Below, piece after piece: positions 1-7,974 of a DNA stretch of 9,202 nt. A model generated the notes under the pieces. The model was not told where the DNA came from, did no database searches, and saw only the letters and a program-made list of their open reading frames with translations. A program made the translations under genes and the position numbers. Every line of letters starts with the position of its first letter. The first letter of the stretch is position 1. This stretch comes from Actinomycetes bacterium (lineage in GTDB: Bacteria > Actinomycetota > Aquicultoria > SURF-47 > JAUUWJ01), in contig JAUUWJ010000019.1 in NCBI GenBank assembly GCA_030589175.1, positions 1 through 9,202 on the forward strand, in the 5' to 3' direction.

Positions 1-353
1 CATTAATGCCGGTTGATATCGAAGAGCTATCGGTAAAAGTAGCTTATAGTTTAGAGGAAGCTCTTTCTGAAAGCGATGTGATTTATTTGCTCAGGGTTCA
101 ACTAGAGCGTCAGTTAGCAAGTCTTTTTCCTTCAGTAAGAGAATACAGACATCTTTTCGGGCTGGATGAAGCAAAAGTTGATAAATTGAAATCTGATGCA
201 ATAGTTATGCACCCGGGGCCTATTAATAGGGGCATAGAAATAAGCGCAAAAGTAGCAGACCTTGAAAGAAGTTTTATTGACGAGCAGGTTACAAGTGGCT
301 TGGCTGTCAGAATGGCGGTGCTTTATCATTTAGTGGGAGTTTTGAATGAGTAA
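1..353 (+). CDS. pyrB: Aspartate carbamoyltransferase catalytic subunit, C-terminal part (cut by window edge)
   Basis: This enzyme condenses carbamoyl phosphate and L-aspartate to N-carbamoyl-aspartate, the committed cytosolic step of pyrimidine synthesis. The reading frame is already open at the left edge (Leu codon at 3-5), so the Met at 6-8 is internal, not a start. About 117 codons are visible; the family is about 305-310 residues, so roughly 190 are missing upstream. Visible motifs, numbered from that Met, are LLRVQLERQ (28-36), carrying the Arg and Gln that contact aspartate in the family, and HPGPINRG (69-76), the C-terminal signature with the active-site loop prolines. The end EQVTSGLAVRMAVLYHLVG is the usual last helix. 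The stop TAA overlaps the pyrC start by 8 nt, which suggests translational coupling. Any PyrR-type attenuator would lie upstream, outside the window. No defect is seen. Confidence 0.97.
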   Translation, partial: LMPVDIEELSVKVAYSLEEALSESDVIYLLRVQLERQLASLFPSVREYRHLFGLDEAKVDKLKSDAIVMHPGPINRGIEISAKVADLERSFIDEQVTSGLAVRMAVLYHLVGVLNE

Positions 354-1647
354 ATTACTACTTAAAGGCGGCAGGATAATAGATCCGGCAAAAAAAGTAG
401 ATAAAAAGGCTGATTTGTTGGTTGAAAATGGTCTGGTAAAGCAAATTGCAGACAATATTAATTCGAAAGCAGATAAAATTATAGATGCATACTCTATGGT
501 TATTTGCCCTGGTCTTATTGATTCACACGTTCATTTAAGAGAACCGGGTTATGAGGAAAAGGAAACAATTAAGAGTGGAAGCGAAGCGGCTATTGCCGGT
601 GGTGTAACGTCGCTATTATACATGCCAAATACTAAGCCGGTAATTGACGACCCGGCAATTATTGACTTCATTAAAGAGCGACAAAAAGAAGTCGGGCTTG
701 CTGATATATATCCTGTGGCTGCTCTTACTAAAGGAAGCCTAGGTAATGAACTTAGCGAAATGCAATTTTTGGCTGATGCCGGAGCAGTTGCATTTTCTGA
801 TGATGGCAACAATGTTGATAATGGCGAAGTGATGCGCCGGGCTTTGGAGTACTTAAAACTTGTAAACAAACCGGTTTTGGTTCACGCAGAAGATGGCAGT
901 CTGGCAAATGGTGGCCAGATGAATGAAAGCGCAATGTCTACAAAGCTGGGCTTGAAAGGATCACCAAAGATAGCCGAAGAAATTATAATATTTAGAGATA
1001 TTGTATTAGCAAGGCTAACCGGTACTCGAGTGCATTTTATGCATATTTCAACGGCTAATTCTGTTGAGCTGATAAAGGAAGCAAAAAAAGAGAAATTACC
1101 AATAACTTGTGAAGTGACACCACATCACTTGTTATTAGATGACAATATGCTAGAGAACTATGATTCTAATTATAAAGTTAAGCCACCTCTTAGAAACAGC
1201 GAAGACAGAAAGGCGTTATTGATAGGATTAAAAGAGGGAGTAATTGATTGTATTGCAAGTGATCATGCACCACATGCTCTACAAGACAAGGAAGTAGAAT
1301 TTGAATACGCTGCATTTGGAATATCCGGCATTGAAACAATGTTTAACCTAGTCCTAACATACTTTGAAAAAGACTTGGGTTTATCCAAGCTGATTGAAAA
1401 GCTTACAATAAACCCGGCAAATATTTTCGATCTAGAAGCAGGGACACTAGCAGAAGGGAAGTCTGCAGACATTCTAGTATTCAACCCTAAGGGTAAAGTT
1501 GAAGTTGATAGTTCTAAATATTTCTCAAAGGGAAGAAATACGCCTTTTAACGGTAGAAGCCTTAATGGAAGGATTGAGATGGTTATTAAGAATGGAAAAA
1601 TAGTATTCGCCGAAGGAAAAATCAAACCGTTAAGTAAAAAAGTATAG
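346..1647 (+). CDS. pyrC: Dihydroorotase, class I, zinc amidohydrolase
   Basis: It reversibly cyclises N-carbamoyl-aspartate to dihydroorotate. The 433-residue length fits the long class I type (about 425-430), not the shorter E. coli class II type. The amidohydrolase metal ligands are visible: DSHVHLREPG with H61 and H63, SDDGNNV with D152/D153 (the Asp that bridges the metals in class I enzymes, where class II has a carboxylated Lys), H180 in VLVHAEDG, H233 in FMHIST, and catalytic D306 in ASDHAPH. Residues 1-55 and about 365-433 form the composite beta-sandwich that flanks the TIM barrel. The ATG at 346 is preceded by GGGAG at 335-339 with 6 nt spacing and overlaps the pyrB stop (ATGAGTAA), so the start is well supported. 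The stop TAG at 1645-1647 overlaps the carA ribosome-binding site. An allantoinase or hydantoinase is unlikely given the operon and the motifs. Confidence 0.97.
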   Translation: MSKLLLKGGRIIDPAKKVDKKADLLVENGLVKQIADNINSKADKIIDAYSMVICPGLIDSHVHLREPGYEEKETIKSGSEAAIAGGVTSLLYMPNTKPVIDDPAIIDFIKERQKEVGLADIYPVAALTKGSLGNELSEMQFLADAGAVAFSDDGNNVDNGEVMRRALEYLKLVNKPVLVHAEDGSLANGGQMNESAMSTKLGLKGSPKIAEEIIIFRDIVLARLTGTRVHFMHISTANSVELIKEAKKEKLPITCEVTPHHLLLDDNMLENYDSNYKVKPPLRNSEDRKALLIGLKEGVIDCIASDHAPHALQDKEVEFEYAAFGISGIETMFNLVLTYFEKDLGLSKLIEKLTINPANIFDLEAGTLAEGKSADILVFNPKGKVEVDSSKYFSKGRNTPFNGRSLNGRIEMVIKNGKIVFAEGKIKPLSKKV

Positions 1648-1650
1648 GAG
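1646..1650 (+). promoter_or_regulatory. Ribosome-binding site AGGAG that fixes the TTG start of carA
   Basis: AGGAG lies 5 nt before the TTG at 1656 and overlaps the last two bases of the pyrC stop codon. An in-frame TAG at 1653-1655 sits directly before the TTG, so no earlier start is possible. No ATG or GTG follows before the conserved N-terminal beta-strand, so TTG is the start. Confidence 0.85.
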
Positions 1651-1655
1651 AATAG

Positions 1656-2780
1656 TTGAAGAAAAAAAACTGCATACTAGTTTTAGAAGACGGACGATAT
1701 TTTGAAGGCACGTCATTTGGCGCTAGCGGTGAAATTTTTGGCGAAGTGGTTTTTAATACTTCAATGACCGGATATCAAGAGATTTTGACCGACCCTTCTT
1801 ATCATGAACAAATAGTGACAATGACATATTCTCACATCGGAAATTACGGTGTTAACGAAGAAGATGTAGAAAGCAAAAAAGTCCGGGTAAGCGGTTTTGT
1901 GGTAAAGGAAGCTTCTGAGTATAAAAGTAACTGGCGCTCCACCAAACTAATCCAAAAATATTTGGAAGAGAACGGCGTAGTTGGAATTCAGGACATTGAC
2001 ACAAGGGCGCTAGTAAAACATATACGATTAGCCGGAGCTATGCGGGGAGCAATCTCGACAAAAGAGCAAAACCCTAAAGAACTTGTAAAAAGAATAAAAG
2101 AATGGCCATCAATTATTGGACGGGATTTAGTTGCGAAAGTAAGTATAGGCAAAAAACAGAAGGATAATATTAAAGCTGATTATAGAGTAGCGGTATATGA
2201 TTTTGGCATAAAAAACAATATATTAAACTGCCTGCGAGAGGCGGGATGTGGCCTAACAATATTTCCGGCATCAACTAGTTACAAGGAAATTTTAAATGAG
2301 AATTTTGACGGGCTGTTTCTTTCAAACGGCCCAGGTGATCCGGCAGCTCTAAATTACGCAATTGATAATGTGAAAAATCTTTTAGGTAAACTTCCGATAT
2401 TCGGGATTTGTTTAGGCCATCAGATATTATCGTTAGCACAGGGAGCAGAAACTTATAAATTAAAGTTTGGTCATCGCGGGGCAAATCAACCGGTTAAGAA
2501 CTTGAAAACTGGCAGAGTTGAAATAACGTCACAAAATCATGGCTTTGCCGTGAACACAAAGAAGGGTTGGAAGTTGTTAGATGATAAAACGAAAAACGGT
2601 GACGGTGTTTTCGTTACGCATATGAATTTAAATGATCAGACAGTAGAGGGGATTAGCGCGCCTTCAATAAAAGCGTTCTCTGTGCAATATCATCCGGAAA
2701 GCTCACCGGGGCCGCATGATTCCCGGTATTTATTCAAGCAATTCAAAGATCTAATGGCAGGGAAAGATGCCCAAACGTAA
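1656..2780 (+). CDS. carA: Carbamoyl-phosphate synthase, small (glutaminase) subunit
   Basis: It hydrolyses glutamine and channels ammonia to CarB for carbamoyl phosphate synthesis, which feeds PyrB and, where present, arginine synthesis. At 374 residues it is close to the usual 360-385. The N-terminal CPSase small-subunit domain (about 1-150) shows [17 protein letters not shown] (33-49) and the [11 protein letters not shown] stretch (114-124). The class I glutamine amidotransferase domain (about 176-370) shows SNGPGDP (223-229), the nucleophile elbow GICLGHQ with catalytic C252, QNHGFAV (293-299), and catalytic H346 and E348 in QYHPE. The triad is complete, so the glutaminase should be active. 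It starts with TTG, and its last 14 nt overlap carB, so translation is probably coupled to give equal amounts of the two subunits. The single-copy location in a pyr operon suggests pyrimidine control. Confidence 0.97.
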   Translation: MKKKNCILVLEDGRYFEGTSFGASGEIFGEVVFNTSMTGYQEILTDPSYHEQIVTMTYSHIGNYGVNEEDVESKKVRVSGFVVKEASEYKSNWRSTKLIQKYLEENGVVGIQDIDTRALVKHIRLAGAMRGAISTKEQNPKELVKRIKEWPSIIGRDLVAKVSIGKKQKDNIKADYRVAVYDFGIKNNILNCLREAGCGLTIFPASTSYKEILNENFDGLFLSNGPGDPAALNYAIDNVKNLLGKLPIFGICLGHQILSLAQGAETYKLKFGHRGANQPVKNLKTGRVEITSQNHGFAVNTKKGWKLLDDKTKNGDGVFVTHMNLNDQTVEGISAPSIKAFSVQYHPESSPGPHDSRYLFKQFKDLMAGKDAQT

Positions 2781-5700
2781 AGATATAGAAAAGATACTAA
2801 TAGTAGGTTCTGGCCCGATTGTTATCGGTCAAGCTTGTGAGTTTGATTATTCGGGCACTCAGGCTTGTAAAGTGCTTAAAGAAGAAGGCTATAAGGTTAT
2901 TCTTATAAATTCAAACCCGGCCACAATAATGACCGACCCTGAATTTGCCGATCGCACCTATATTGAGCCTATAAATTCATATTATTTAACTGAGATTATC
3001 AAACAAGAGCGCCCAGATGCTTTGTTGCCGACAATAGGCGGTCAAACCGGTCTGAATGCAGCTTTGGCTATATCAGAAGCAGGCGTGCTGGATCATTACT
3101 CGGTAGAAATGATTGGAGCGAGTATTGACAGCATTAAAAGGGCCGAAGACAGAAAGCTGTTTAAGAAAGCTATGGATGAGATTGGTCTTAATGTTCCTGA
3201 AAGTGGCTTTGCCTATAACAAGAAAAAAGCGGATGAAATTGCTAGAAAGTTAGGTTTTCCGGTTGTGATAAGGCCTAGCTTTACGCTTGGCGGTTCGGGC
3301 GGCGGTATCGCATTAAACGAAGAACAGTTTTCAAAAATGGCAGAAAATGGCTTAATGCTTAGCCCTATTAGTGAGATTTTAATTGAAAAATCAGTAATCG
3401 GCTGGAAAGAATACGAGCTGGAAGTTATGAGGGACAAGAATGATAATGTCGTAATTGTCTGTTCAATTGAAAATTTTGATCCGATGGGCGTGCACACGGG
3501 AGATAGCATAACGGTTGCTCCGGCTCAAACATTAACAGATAAAGAATATCAAGATCTAAGAAATGCTTCTATTGATATAATCCGAAAAATTGGCGTAGAA
3601 ACAGGGGGCAGCAATATACAGTTTGCCGTAAATCCCAGCAACGGAGAAATGGTTGTGATAGAGATGAACCCTCGTGTAAGCAGAAGTTCGGCTTTAGCTT
3701 CAAAAGCAACGGGTTTTCCGATAGCTAAGATTGCCGCTAAACTCGCTGTAGGTTATACGCTGGATGAAATTCCAAATGATATTACTAAGAAAACACCTGC
3801 TTGTTTTGAACCCACAATAGATTACGTTGTGGTTAAGACTCCCCGGTGGGCTTTTGAAAAATTTAGCGAAGCCGACTCCACGCTGACTACCAAAATGAAG
3901 TCAGTAGGAGAAGCTATGTCGATTGGAAGGACGTTTAAGGAGTCGCTGCAAAAGGCTTTACGGTCACTTGAAAATGATCGCTATGGATTGGGTGCTGATG
4001 GCAAAGATGAAAACATAACAATAACAAAAGACATGCTTACGCGGCCGAATATAGATCGTATATTTTATATAAGACAAGCAATCAAACAAGGCCATACGAT
4101 TGAAAAGATAAATAGCTTAACAAAAATCGATCTATGGTTTTTAAATCAAATTGAGCAAATTGTAGATATGGAAAATGAAATCAAAGAGGCAAACTCCAAG
4201 GCTCTACTTGAGCTTTTGCCTAAGGCAAAAAAGTACGGTTTTTCTGATCATCAAATTGCGTTTTTAAGGTCCAAGAATGAGCAGGAAATAAGAAATTTGC
4301 GTGAAAAACAGGGCATTAAACCGGTTTATAAAACAGTGGATACATGTGCAGCTGAATTCGAAGCTTACACACCTTATTATTACTCGACTTATGAAGAGGA
4401 AAGCGAAGTCAAAAAAAGCAATAAGAAAAAAATAATGATTTTAGGAAGTGGGCCGAACAGAATAGGGCAAGGCATAGAGTTTGATTATTGCTGTGTTCAC
4501 TGCTCATTTTCATTAAAAGAAGAAGGTTTTGAGACTATTATGGTAAATTGCAATCCCGAGACGGTCAGCACAGATTATGACACTTCAGACCGCCTGTATT
4601 TTGAGCCACTTACTTTCGAAGATGTCTTAAATATTGTAGAAGCTGAAAAACCCGATGGCGCAATAATCCAATTTGGAGGGCAAACTCCTCTAAAACTCGC
4701 AAAACGCCTGGAAAAAGCAGGTGTTAAAATAATTGGAACATCTCCGGACTCGATTGATTTAGCGGAAAACAGAGAAAGGTTTGCTAATCTTTTAAACTCT
4801 TTGAAAATAAATCAAGCTCCCGGAGGTACGGCTACTTCATTTAAAGAAGCCGCACAAATTGCTAAAAAAATCGACTATCCGGTTTTAGTTAGGCCTAGTT
4901 ATGTATTAGGCGGCAGGGCAATGGAAATTGTTTATTACGAAAATGCCTTGGAAGGTTATATGCGTTCAGCTGTAAAAGCAAGTCCGGAGCACCCGGTATT
5001 GATTGATAAATTTCTGGAAGGCGCTACCGAACTTGATGTAGATGCTTTGTGCGACGGAGAGAGCGTATTTATTGGAGCAATCATGGAGCACATTGAAGAA
5101 GCGGGCGTTCATTCGGGAGATAGTAGTTGTTCAATCCCTCCCTTTAATGTAGATGAAGACGCAATGATAGAAGTTAAAAAGAACACAGAATTACTGGCGA
5201 AAGCTTTGAAAGTTAAAGGCTTGATAAACATTCAATTTGCTATAAAAGACGGGAAAATATATGTTTTAGAAGTTAACCCGCGAGCCAGTCGTACAGTTCC
5301 TTTTGTAAGTAAGACAACCGGAAATCCTTTAGCGAAAATAGCAACAAAAATAATGATTGGGAAAAAACTTAAAGATTTTGATTTGAAAAGGGTTGAAAAT
5401 ATATCTCATTTTGCGGTAAAAGAAGTTGTATTGCCATTTGCTCGTTTCCCCGAAGTGGATGCGATTCTAGGGCCGGAGATGAAGTCTACCGGCGAAGTAA
5501 TGGGATTAGATGTTGATTTTAGCAGGGCTTTTGCCAAGGCTCAGGCCGGAGCAGGGGCACCTCTTCCGACGCAAGGTAATTGTTTTATTAGTCTGGCTGA
5601 CAAAGATAAACACTGGGGAGCTCAGCTTGCGAAGCAGTTAATGGAGCTAGGTTTTGGTATTTATACGACAAAGGGAACAGCCCAAAACATACAGACAAAT

Positions 5701-5988
5701 GGTGTTAAAATAAAACAAGTTTTAAAAGTCCGTGAAGGAAGTCCGAATGTGGTAGATTTAATAGAGGGCGGCGGAGTTCAGTTAGTTATCAATACGCCGT
5801 TTGGGAAAGGGCCAAGAACGGACGGCTATTATATAAGGACATCGGCAATTGCCTATAATGTTCCTTGTATTACGACTATTGCAGCAGCAAAAGCGGCAAT
5901 TAAAGGCATAAAGGCAAACAGAGAACACTCGCAAAGAATTAAAGCTTTGCAAGACTATCATAAAGAAATAAAAAACGTTGTTCGTTGA
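2767..5988 (+). CDS. carB: Carbamoyl-phosphate synthase, large (synthetase) subunit
   Basis: It makes carbamoyl phosphate from bicarbonate, ammonia from CarA and two ATP. The 1073 residues show the full two-fold internal duplication. The carboxyphosphate half (about 1-400) has R129, R169, E215, H243, Q285, E299 and N301 at the family's ATP and metal positions. An oligomerisation segment follows, then the carbamoyl-phosphate half from about residue 554 ([12 protein letters not shown]), with EVNPRASR near 835. The C-terminal MGS-like allosteric domain (about 937-1073) has TTKGT (967-971) and INTP (1008-1011), the sites that bind UMP or IMP in studied enzymes, so feedback by UMP is plausible. 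The ATG lies inside carA, with AGGGA about 3 nt upstream. The last codons (Asn-Val-Val-Arg) and the TGA stop lie in or next to a short repeat that continues into the spacer, so the extreme C-terminus may have been altered by it. The use of TGA here shows that it is a stop codon in this genome. Confidence 0.98.
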   Translation: MPKRKDIEKILIVGSGPIVIGQACEFDYSGTQACKVLKEEGYKVILINSNPATIMTDPEFADRTYIEPINSYYLTEIIKQERPDALLPTIGGQTGLNAALAISEAGVLDHYSVEMIGASIDSIKRAEDRKLFKKAMDEIGLNVPESGFAYNKKKADEIARKLGFPVVIRPSFTLGGSGGGIALNEEQFSKMAENGLMLSPISEILIEKSVIGWKEYELEVMRDKNDNVVIVCSIENFDPMGVHTGDSITVAPAQTLTDKEYQDLRNASIDIIRKIGVETGGSNIQFAVNPSNGEMVVIEMNPRVSRSSALASKATGFPIAKIAAKLAVGYTLDEIPNDITKKTPACFEPTIDYVVVKTPRWAFEKFSEADSTLTTKMKSVGEAMSIGRTFKESLQKALRSLENDRYGLGADGKDENITITKDMLTRPNIDRIFYIRQAIKQGHTIEKINSLTKIDLWFLNQIEQIVDMENEIKEANSKALLELLPKAKKYGFSDHQIAFLRSKNEQEIRNLREKQGIKPVYKTVDTCAAEFEAYTPYYYSTYEEESEVKKSNKKKIMILGSGPNRIGQGIEFDYCCVHCSFSLKEEGFETIMVNCNPETVSTDYDTSDRLYFEPLTFEDVLNIVEAEKPDGAIIQFGGQTPLKLAKRLEKAGVKIIGTSPDSIDLAENRERFANLLNSLKINQAPGGTATSFKEAAQIAKKIDYPVLVRPSYVLGGRAMEIVYYENALEGYMRSAVKASPEHPVLIDKFLEGATELDVDALCDGESVFIGAIMEHIEEAGVHSGDSSCSIPPFNVDEDAMIEVKKNTELLAKALKVKGLINIQFAIKDGKIYVLEVNPRASRTVPFVSKTTGNPLAKIATKIMIGKKLKDFDLKRVENISHFAVKEVVLPFARFPEVDAILGPEMKSTGEVMGLDVDFSRAFAKAQAGAGAPLPTQGNCFISLADKDKHWGAQLAKQLMELGFGIYTTKGTAQNIQTNGVKIKQVLKVREGSPNVVDLIEGGGVQLVINTPFGKGPRTDGYYIRTSAIAYNVPCITTIAAAKAAIKGIKANREHSQRIKALQDYHKEIKNVVR

Positions 5989-6005
5989 TGGTTGTTCGTT
6001 GTTCG
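5977..6005 (+). repeat. Tandem short repeats (GTTGTTCGTTG twice, then GTTCG) across the carB stop
   Basis: GTTGTTCGTTG occurs at 5977-5987 and again at 5991-6001, a period of 14 nt, and GTTCG follows at 6001-6005. The carB TGA (5986-5988) lies within the first unit and its junction. The low-complexity GTT/TTCG pattern differs from the surrounding coding DNA. Similar units are typical of dispersed intergenic repeats, but whether this one recurs elsewhere cannot be seen here. Confidence 0.75.
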
Positions 6006-6116
6006 AATAATCTTAATGATTTTAGGTAACGATCAAAAGAAAAGTTAAATATTGAAGCTTTAATTTTTAGATGTGTTAATGTTTTTAAAAACGAAAAACG
6101 AAGGTCGATGAACGAT
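5981..6116. repeat. Imperfect inverted repeat bounding the carB-pyrK spacer (possible MITE-like or REP-like unit)
   Basis: The arm at 5981-6005 and the reverse complement of 6092-6116 match at 18 of 25 positions by hand alignment. One of the mismatches would be a G-U wobble in RNA. The arms enclose about 86 nt of AT-rich DNA that contains a perfect 12-nt palindrome, GTTTTTAAAAAC, at 6081-6092. No transposase or coding frame is inside. This is the largest break between pyr genes except for the pyrK-pyrD gap, and it ends just before the pyrK ribosome-binding site. It could be a small non-autonomous element or a dispersed palindromic repeat. It could also be a transcribed hairpin affecting mRNA stability or the CarB/PyrK ratio. 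The structure is seen in the sequence; its nature is inferred. Confidence 0.5.
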
Positions 6117-6133
6117 ATCCAATTGGAGAAATA

Positions 6134-6913
6134 ATGATTCAAGCTAAATGTCAAATAGTTGAAAAGAAGCAAGTAGCAGAAAAAATTTTCGTAATGGTTT
6201 TTGAACATGCGGTGATTGCTAGCAAGTCAAAGCCCGGACAATTTGTTCACATCAACTTAGGCCCGGGTTCCGTTCTGAGAAGGCCGTTTAGCGTTTATGA
6301 TACTTACCGAGACACTTTTAGCATCCTATTTCAGGTTGTAGGTTCTGGTACAAATAGACTGGCTACATACAGACCGGCTCAGAGCCTTGATGTGATCGGT
6401 CCATTGGGGCACGGTTATCCATTGGAAGGCGAAAAACCAGTGCTGGTAGGCGGAGGAATGGGGCTTGCTTCTTTAAAGCTATTACACAAAAGATTTATAG
6501 ATAGCAAAAAGGATGATGTAAGAGTTATTTTAGGCTTTAGCTCAAATGTTTGTGCGGTTGAATGGCCAGAAGCGGATGTTTGCACAGAAGATGGCTCGTT
6601 AGGCAAAAAAGGAATCGTAACCGGACTATTAAATGAAGAACTAAAGTCAGGTGCCGACGCAGTGTATGCATGCGGGCCGGAAGCAATGCTTAAGAAAGTT
6701 GGCGATGCAACAAAAGGCAAAAAGATTCCTACCTATCTTTGTCTGGAGCGCTATATGGCTTGTGGTGTTGGAGCTTGCCTGAGTTGCGTATGTGAAACAA
6801 AAACGGGCCTAAAGAGAGTTTGCAGAGAAGGGCCGGTATTTAAAAGCGATGATATTATTTTCAATGAAACCGGAGAAAAAAAGAATTCGGCTAAAAAGAA
6901 AAAAGAAACGTAA
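6134..6913 (+). CDS. pyrK: Dihydroorotate dehydrogenase B, electron-transfer subunit (FAD, [2Fe-2S])
   Basis: It passes electrons from the FMN of PyrD through a [2Fe-2S] cluster and FAD to NAD+, allowing orotate formation without quinones or oxygen. Domains in order are a ferredoxin-reductase FAD barrel (about 1-98) with RPFSVYD (50-56), a nucleotide-binding domain (about 100-200) with VLVGGGMG (103-110) and ACGPEAML (179-186), and a C-terminal cluster-binding segment with C210, C215, C218 and C230 in the PyrK spacing. The start ATG has GGAG at 6125-6128, 5 nt upstream. The length of 259 is usual, but the last ~16 residues (from Asn244) form a lysine-rich tail beyond the normal end and look unstructured. 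Pairing with pyrD of class 1B downstream confirms the assignment over other ferredoxin-NADP reductase-like proteins. Confidence 0.96.
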   Translation: MIQAKCQIVEKKQVAEKIFVMVFEHAVIASKSKPGQFVHINLGPGSVLRRPFSVYDTYRDTFSILFQVVGSGTNRLATYRPAQSLDVIGPLGHGYPLEGEKPVLVGGGMGLASLKLLHKRFIDSKKDDVRVILGFSSNVCAVEWPEADVCTEDGSLGKKGIVTGLLNEELKSGADAVYACGPEAMLKKVGDATKGKKIPTYLCLERYMACGVGACLSCVCETKTGLKRVCREGPVFKSDDIIFNETGEKKNSAKKKKET

Positions 6914-7019
6914 ACTTTGGAAAATCAATCCTATATCTAGGGTTCACAGCGAGAAGGGTTATAGACGAGCAAAGGAAAAAGAAGAGGAGCAAAAAGAAAT
7001 CGAGGAGGAGGGAACTTAG
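6864..7019 (+). CDS. Possible small charged protein, 51 aa, overlapping the pyrK 3' end (doubtful)
   Basis: An ATG at 6864 opens a frame in +1 relative to pyrK that runs through the pyrK stop to TAG at 7017-7019, filling most of the pyrK-pyrD spacer. The predicted peptide is strikingly two-sided: 13 of the first 20 residues are Lys or Arg, the middle is KINPISRVHSEKGYRR, and the end is rich in Glu and Lys (AKEKEEEQKEIEEEG). It has no signal peptide, membrane segment or recognised domain. No Shine-Dalgarno sequence stands before the ATG, so it could only be translated by coupling. The charged composition may simply reflect the A/G-rich strand. Alternatives are a non-coding spacer or the remnant of a longer PyrK tail lost by a frameshift. 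I do not recognise a homologue. Confidence 0.25.
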   Translation: MKPEKKRIRLKRKKKRKLWKINPISRVHSEKGYRRAKEKEEEQKEIEEEGT

Positions 7020-7042
7020 ATAAAGGAAATTGATAACAGACT

Positions 7043-7951
7043 ATGGACATAAGTATTGATTTGGCAGGAATAAAACTGAATAATCCCGTAATAGCGGCAG
7101 CCGGAACATTCGGTAACAGTGATGAATACGGTCAACTCGTAAATATATCGCTTCTAGGTGCGGTAACGACAAAAGGCTTAAGCATTGAGCCGTGGAAAGG
7201 GAATCCTTATCCCCGCATGGTAGAAACAGTAGGTGGTTTGATCAACAGTGTAGGCTTGCAAAATAAGGGAGTAAAAGACTTCATTGCTGATGACCTACCG
7301 CTGCTAAGAGCTCTCGATGCAAAAGTTATTGTAAATATTGTAGGTAAAACGATTGAAGAGTATGCACAAGTTGCCTCGGTTTTAGATAATGAAGTAGGAG
7401 TAGATGCTGTTGAAGTTAACATAAGTTGTCCAAACATAAAGAAAGGCGGCTCATCATTCGGAACAGATCCTAAAATTGCCGCTCAAGTTGTTGCCGCAGT
7501 TAAAAAGAAAACAAAAAAAGTTGTAATAGCAAAACTTACACCAAACGTGACGGATGTTTCTGAAGTCGCGAAGCAAGTCGAGTTGGCCGGCGCAGATGCT
7601 ATATCATTAATAAACACCGTAAAGGCTATGTCAGTTGATGCTGACACGCGCCAGTCAAAACTGGCCACATTATATGGAGGATTGAGTGGACCGGCGGTCA
7701 AACCGATTGCTCTTCGGATGGTTCACGAAGTTAGCCAAACGGTAAAAGTTCCCATTATCGGCATGGGGGGCATCTCAAACACAAAAGATGCTTTAGAATT
7801 TATTATTGCCGGCGCCCAGGCAGTTGCGGTTGGAACAGCGACTTTTAATAACCCTCAGACAATGATAAATATCATTAATGATATAAAAGATTATCTTAAA
7901 GATAACGATCTTACTCTCAAAAAGCTTTCAGGAAGCTTGAAGTCTAATTAG
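7043..7951 (+). CDS. pyrD: Dihydroorotate dehydrogenase B, catalytic subunit (class 1B)
   Basis: It oxidises dihydroorotate to orotate with FMN and works as a heterotetramer with PyrK. The 302-residue length matches class 1 soluble enzymes, and there is no N-terminal membrane helix as in class 2. Visible motifs are NPVIAAAGTFG (14-24), TTKGLS (42-47) with the FMN/substrate-contacting K44, NSVGLQN (68-74), NISCPN with catalytic base C129 (class 1 uses Cys, class 2 Ser), K164, GGLSGPA (212-218) and IIGMGGI (238-244) for FMN phosphate. The start at 7043 fits the family N-terminus, and an in-frame TAA at 7034-7036 excludes an earlier start. The nearest Shine-Dalgarno-like sequence, AAGGAA (7023-7028), is rather far, about 14 nt. 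A stronger one near 7003-7012 is more than 30 nt away, so initiation may be weak or coupled to upstream translation. Confidence 0.97.
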   Translation: MDISIDLAGIKLNNPVIAAAGTFGNSDEYGQLVNISLLGAVTTKGLSIEPWKGNPYPRMVETVGGLINSVGLQNKGVKDFIADDLPLLRALDAKVIVNIVGKTIEEYAQVASVLDNEVGVDAVEVNISCPNIKKGGSSFGTDPKIAAQVVAAVKKKTKKVVIAKLTPNVTDVSEVAKQVELAGADAISLINTVKAMSVDADTRQSKLATLYGGLSGPAVKPIALRMVHEVSQTVKVPIIGMGGISNTKDALEFIIAGAQAVAVGTATFNNPQTMINIINDIKDYLKDNDLTLKKLSGSLKSN

Positions 7952-7974
7952 CAATTGAACATTAATACTCCAAA

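Noticed and set aside
549..1625. Minus-strand ORFs opposite pyrC (up to 120 codons)
   Set aside because: They lie opposite a fully conserved gene, have no recognisable motifs or ribosome-binding sites, and look like complement-strand shadows.
2767..5988. Large internal duplication in carB as a possible assembly artefact
   Set aside because: The two-fold repeat of ATP-grasp halves is the normal CarB architecture, and the halves have diverged as expected.
6081..6092. Palindrome GTTTTTAAAAAC as an operator for a pyr regulator
   Set aside because: It is a pure A/T-tract palindrome, which is common by chance in AT-rich spacers. It lies inside the operon rather than at its promoter, and no known pyr regulator site matches it.
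5939..6208. Minus-strand 89-codon ORF over the carB-pyrK spacer
   Set aside because: It spans the repeat arms and both gene ends, and its Phe/Leu-rich product comes from A-rich + strand DNA. No domain or start signal was seen.
6877..6894. Programmed -1 frameshift at the in-frame A AAA AAG heptamer in the pyrK tail
   Set aside because: The heptamer is in the correct frame, but a -1 shift only adds Glu-Phe-Gly before a stop at 6892-6894. There is no well-spaced upstream stimulator or obvious downstream hairpin. It would not lead into the small ORF, which is in the +1 frame.
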